DNA of 5,469 nucleotides. Source: ZC4RG35 sp041747855. Its GTDB lineage: Bacteria > Actinomycetota > Acidimicrobiia > Spongiisociales > ZC4RG35. Numbering within the stretch: the stretch's first letter is position 1; each line of letters starts with the position of its first letter. The position numbers and the translations under genes were made by a program. The stretch covers positions 1 to 5,469 of the forward strand of contig JBGTEJ010000083.1 in NCBI GenBank assembly GCA_041747855.1, given 5' to 3'. This document shows positions 5,435 to 5,469 of this stretch, piece by piece. Below the pieces are notes generated by a model. That model worked only from the letters and a program-made list of their open reading frames with translations. It was not told the DNA's origin and ran no database searches.

Positions 5435-5465
5435 TGACATAACGCCCATAAGTGACGTTATGTCA
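5435..5465. repeat. Perfect 10-bp inverted repeat upstream of the lipoprotein gene
   Basis: TGACATAACG (5435-5444) and CGTTATGTCA (5456-5465) are exact reverse complements separated by 11 bases. A second, smaller dyad TGAC-GTTAT-GTCA (5453-5465) overlaps the right arm. The element is AT-richer than its surroundings and lies about 20 bp upstream of the candidate -10 box. It has no T-run on either side, so a regulator-binding site is more likely than a terminator. Any gene served on the other side lies outside the window. Confidence 0.55.
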
Positions 5466-5469
5466 AGTT

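Overview
The window looks like a chromosomal segment of a fairly high-GC actinobacterium. The evidence is an rRNA operon of ordinary bacterial type, a SURF1 cytochrome oxidase assembly factor, several gene starts that look leaderless (a TANNNT-like -10 box 6-7 nt before the start codon), GTG and TTG starts, and a Thr/Ser-rich lipoprotein linker. The lipoprotein style and the mix of families suggest the class Acidimicrobiia, but that is an inference and no species is claimed.

Layout. Bases 1 to about 405 are the 3' end of 23S rRNA (peptidyl-transferase loop, A-loop and sarcin-ricin loop). A spacer of about 65 nt with a processing-type hairpin follows, then a complete 5S rRNA (about 471-588) and a perfect 14-bp rrn terminator (599-630). 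Only 19 nt after that stem, a plus-strand group begins: a TPR protein with a 9-residue repeat array in its basic N-terminus (650-1507), a short tail-less SSB-like OB-fold protein (1606-1953), and SURF1 (2045-2791, TTG start).

SURF1 runs head-on into a minus-strand YbaK/EbsC-type deacylase (2749-3240), and their 3' ends overlap by 43 bp. The deacylase is divergent from a plus-strand SAM-dependent methyltransferase (3297-4073), with only 56 bp between the two starts. The rest is on the minus strand: thioredoxin (4094-4486), a small DUF2007-type protein just upstream of it (4549-4773), and a secreted lipoprotein of unknown function (4855-5373) whose promoter region carries two perfect inverted repeats, the second close to the window edge.

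Most of the genes look like separate housekeeping functions: translation (rRNA, deacylase), DNA metabolism (SSB), respiration (SURF1) and redox (thioredoxin). I see no phage, insertion sequence, CRISPR array, toxin-antitoxin pair or defence island. There is no gene-free stretch longer than 300 bases. The less ordinary items are the 9-residue repeat array, the deacylase subfamily with Asn in place of the catalytic Lys, the dense leaderless start architecture, and the unknown lipoprotein with a possible internal duplication and operator-like repeats.
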